Positions 5,939 to 6,306 of a DNA stretch of 6,306 bases are shown here, piece by piece. The position numbers were made by a program, and so were the translations under genes. Source of the stretch: an uncultured Collinsella sp. (GTDB taxonomy: Bacteria; Actinomycetota; Coriobacteriia; Coriobacteriales; Coriobacteriaceae); the NCBI GenBank assembly GCA_900551655.1, contig URWM01000093.1:1-6306 (forward strand), in the 5' to 3' direction. Below the pieces are notes generated by a model. It was not told where the DNA came from. It worked only from the letters and a program-made list of their open reading frames with translations, and searched no databases. Position 1 is the first letter of the stretch. Every line of letters begins with the position of its first letter.

Positions 5939-6055
5939 ATGTCCTCCGCTCGTCAAACGGGCTTTCCATTTGCCTTTCATTCTATTTGGTTTTCGCTCGC
6001 AGGCGTGGATGAGAGGCTCTCTTTAGCCTTCGAGATTGGGCTTGAATGGGCCGTA
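5939..6055. other. intergenic region upstream of the small helical gene
   Basis: These 117 bases hold the ribosome site of the minus-strand gene (5943-5947) and a possible -10 box (5979-5984). I see no other gene here. A + strand frame stays open from ATG 5939 to the end of the genomic sequence, but it has no ribosome site and crosses the palindrome, so it is not called. Confidence 0.5.
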
Positions 6056-6217
6056 TGCCACAAAACGGGCCTATCTACTACGTTTAATTGGATGTCCTCA
6101 ACCATGCCGGGGAAACGAAAAATAAAACCGCAGGTAGAAGACCTGTCGATTTTCGAAAAAGGCGGTCATGGTTGGCCCCTTCGGGCTAAACGTAGTAGAT
6201 GGCCCCATTTCGTGGCG
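6056..6217. repeat. 162-bp imperfect palindrome with 51-nt arms
   Basis: The left arm (6056-6106) and the right arm (6167-6217) align without gaps as inverted copies. They share the identical blocks ATCTACTACGTTTA (left 6073-6086) and CAACCATG (left 6099-6106), and the outer CAC-AAA-GGG positions also agree. Symmetry continues into the 60-nt centre: CCG then CGAAAA-T on each strand, and a central hairpin CAGGT-AGAAG-ACCTG (6131-6145) at almost the same midpoint. Weaker, gapped similarity reaches about 6040 and 6226. It could be a MITE-like or other dispersed extragenic element, or a long RNA hairpin upstream of the minus-strand gene. No transposase or target-site duplication is seen. Confidence 0.8.
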
Positions 6218-6256
6218 GACCATCAAACGAACACCGATGCTTGTGCTGTAGCCGCT
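6218..6256. other. last genomic bases before adapter
   Basis: These are 39 bases between the palindrome and the adapter, and nothing further is recognised in them. The genomic sequence ends at about 6256. Confidence 0.6.
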
Positions 6257-6306
6257 CTGTCTCTTATACACATCTCCGAGCCCACGAGACGTAGAGGAAT
6301 CTCGTA
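6257..6306 (+). other. Illumina Nextera adapter contamination (not genomic)
   Basis: CTGTCTCTTATACACATCT (6257-6275) is the Tn5 mosaic end used in Nextera libraries. CCGAGCCCACGAGAC (6276-6290) is the read-2 side adapter, and GTAGAGGA (6291-6298) matches the i7 index N712. ATCTCGTA (6299-6306) is the beginning of the P7 sequence. The order and spacing are exact, so this is untrimmed library sequence at a contig end. No coding frame should be extended past 6256. Confidence 0.98.

Noticed and set aside
5939..5980. Upstream ATG (5980) for the small helical protein
   Set aside because: No ribosome site precedes it, while GGAGG sits 4 nt before the ATG at 5938.

Overview
The window looks like the end of a draft-assembly contig from a GC-rich gut Actinomycetota of the class Coriobacteriia, most likely a Collinsella relative. 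This assignment is an inference from base composition and the style of the proteins; no rRNA or marker gene is present. The last 50 bases (6257-6306) are not genomic: they are an unremoved Illumina Nextera adapter with an i7 index, so the biological sequence ends at 6256.

Left part (1-1122). The window opens inside a DNA-repair methyltransferase gene (C-terminal 55 residues with the PCHRV active site, + strand). An array of stem-loop repeats with an exact 62-bp period follows (209-347). Next comes a minus-strand scar. The C-terminal tail of a ClC chloride channel is joined, out of frame, to the N-terminal half of an AT-richer Abi_2/AbiF-like abortive-infection gene. Both genes are broken. The Abi remnant still has its leader, which holds a promoter-like pair, a hairpin with a T-run, and an 8-nt sequence complementary to its own Shine-Dalgarno.

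Middle (1120-2029). A GyrI-like small-molecule-binding protein is encoded on the minus strand. A perfect CGAAC-N4-GTTCG palindrome, resembling a Gram-positive LexA box, lies in its promoter region.

Right part (2030-5590). A two-gene ABC operon encodes a LolD/MacB-type ATPase and a large permease with two MacB/FtsX-like halves. It is closed by two strong hairpins. The first hairpin belongs to a repeat family, and a degraded inverted copy sits just upstream of the operon promoter.

End (5591-6256). A convergent gene encodes a small helical protein of unknown function. Beyond it lies a 162-bp imperfect palindrome with 51-nt ungapped arms, close to the contig end.

The ATPase and permease clearly work together as one transporter. 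The other genes look like independent neighbours. The region from about 575 to 1080, with roughly 40-43% GC against about 60% in the operon, looks like acquired and then decayed defence DNA.
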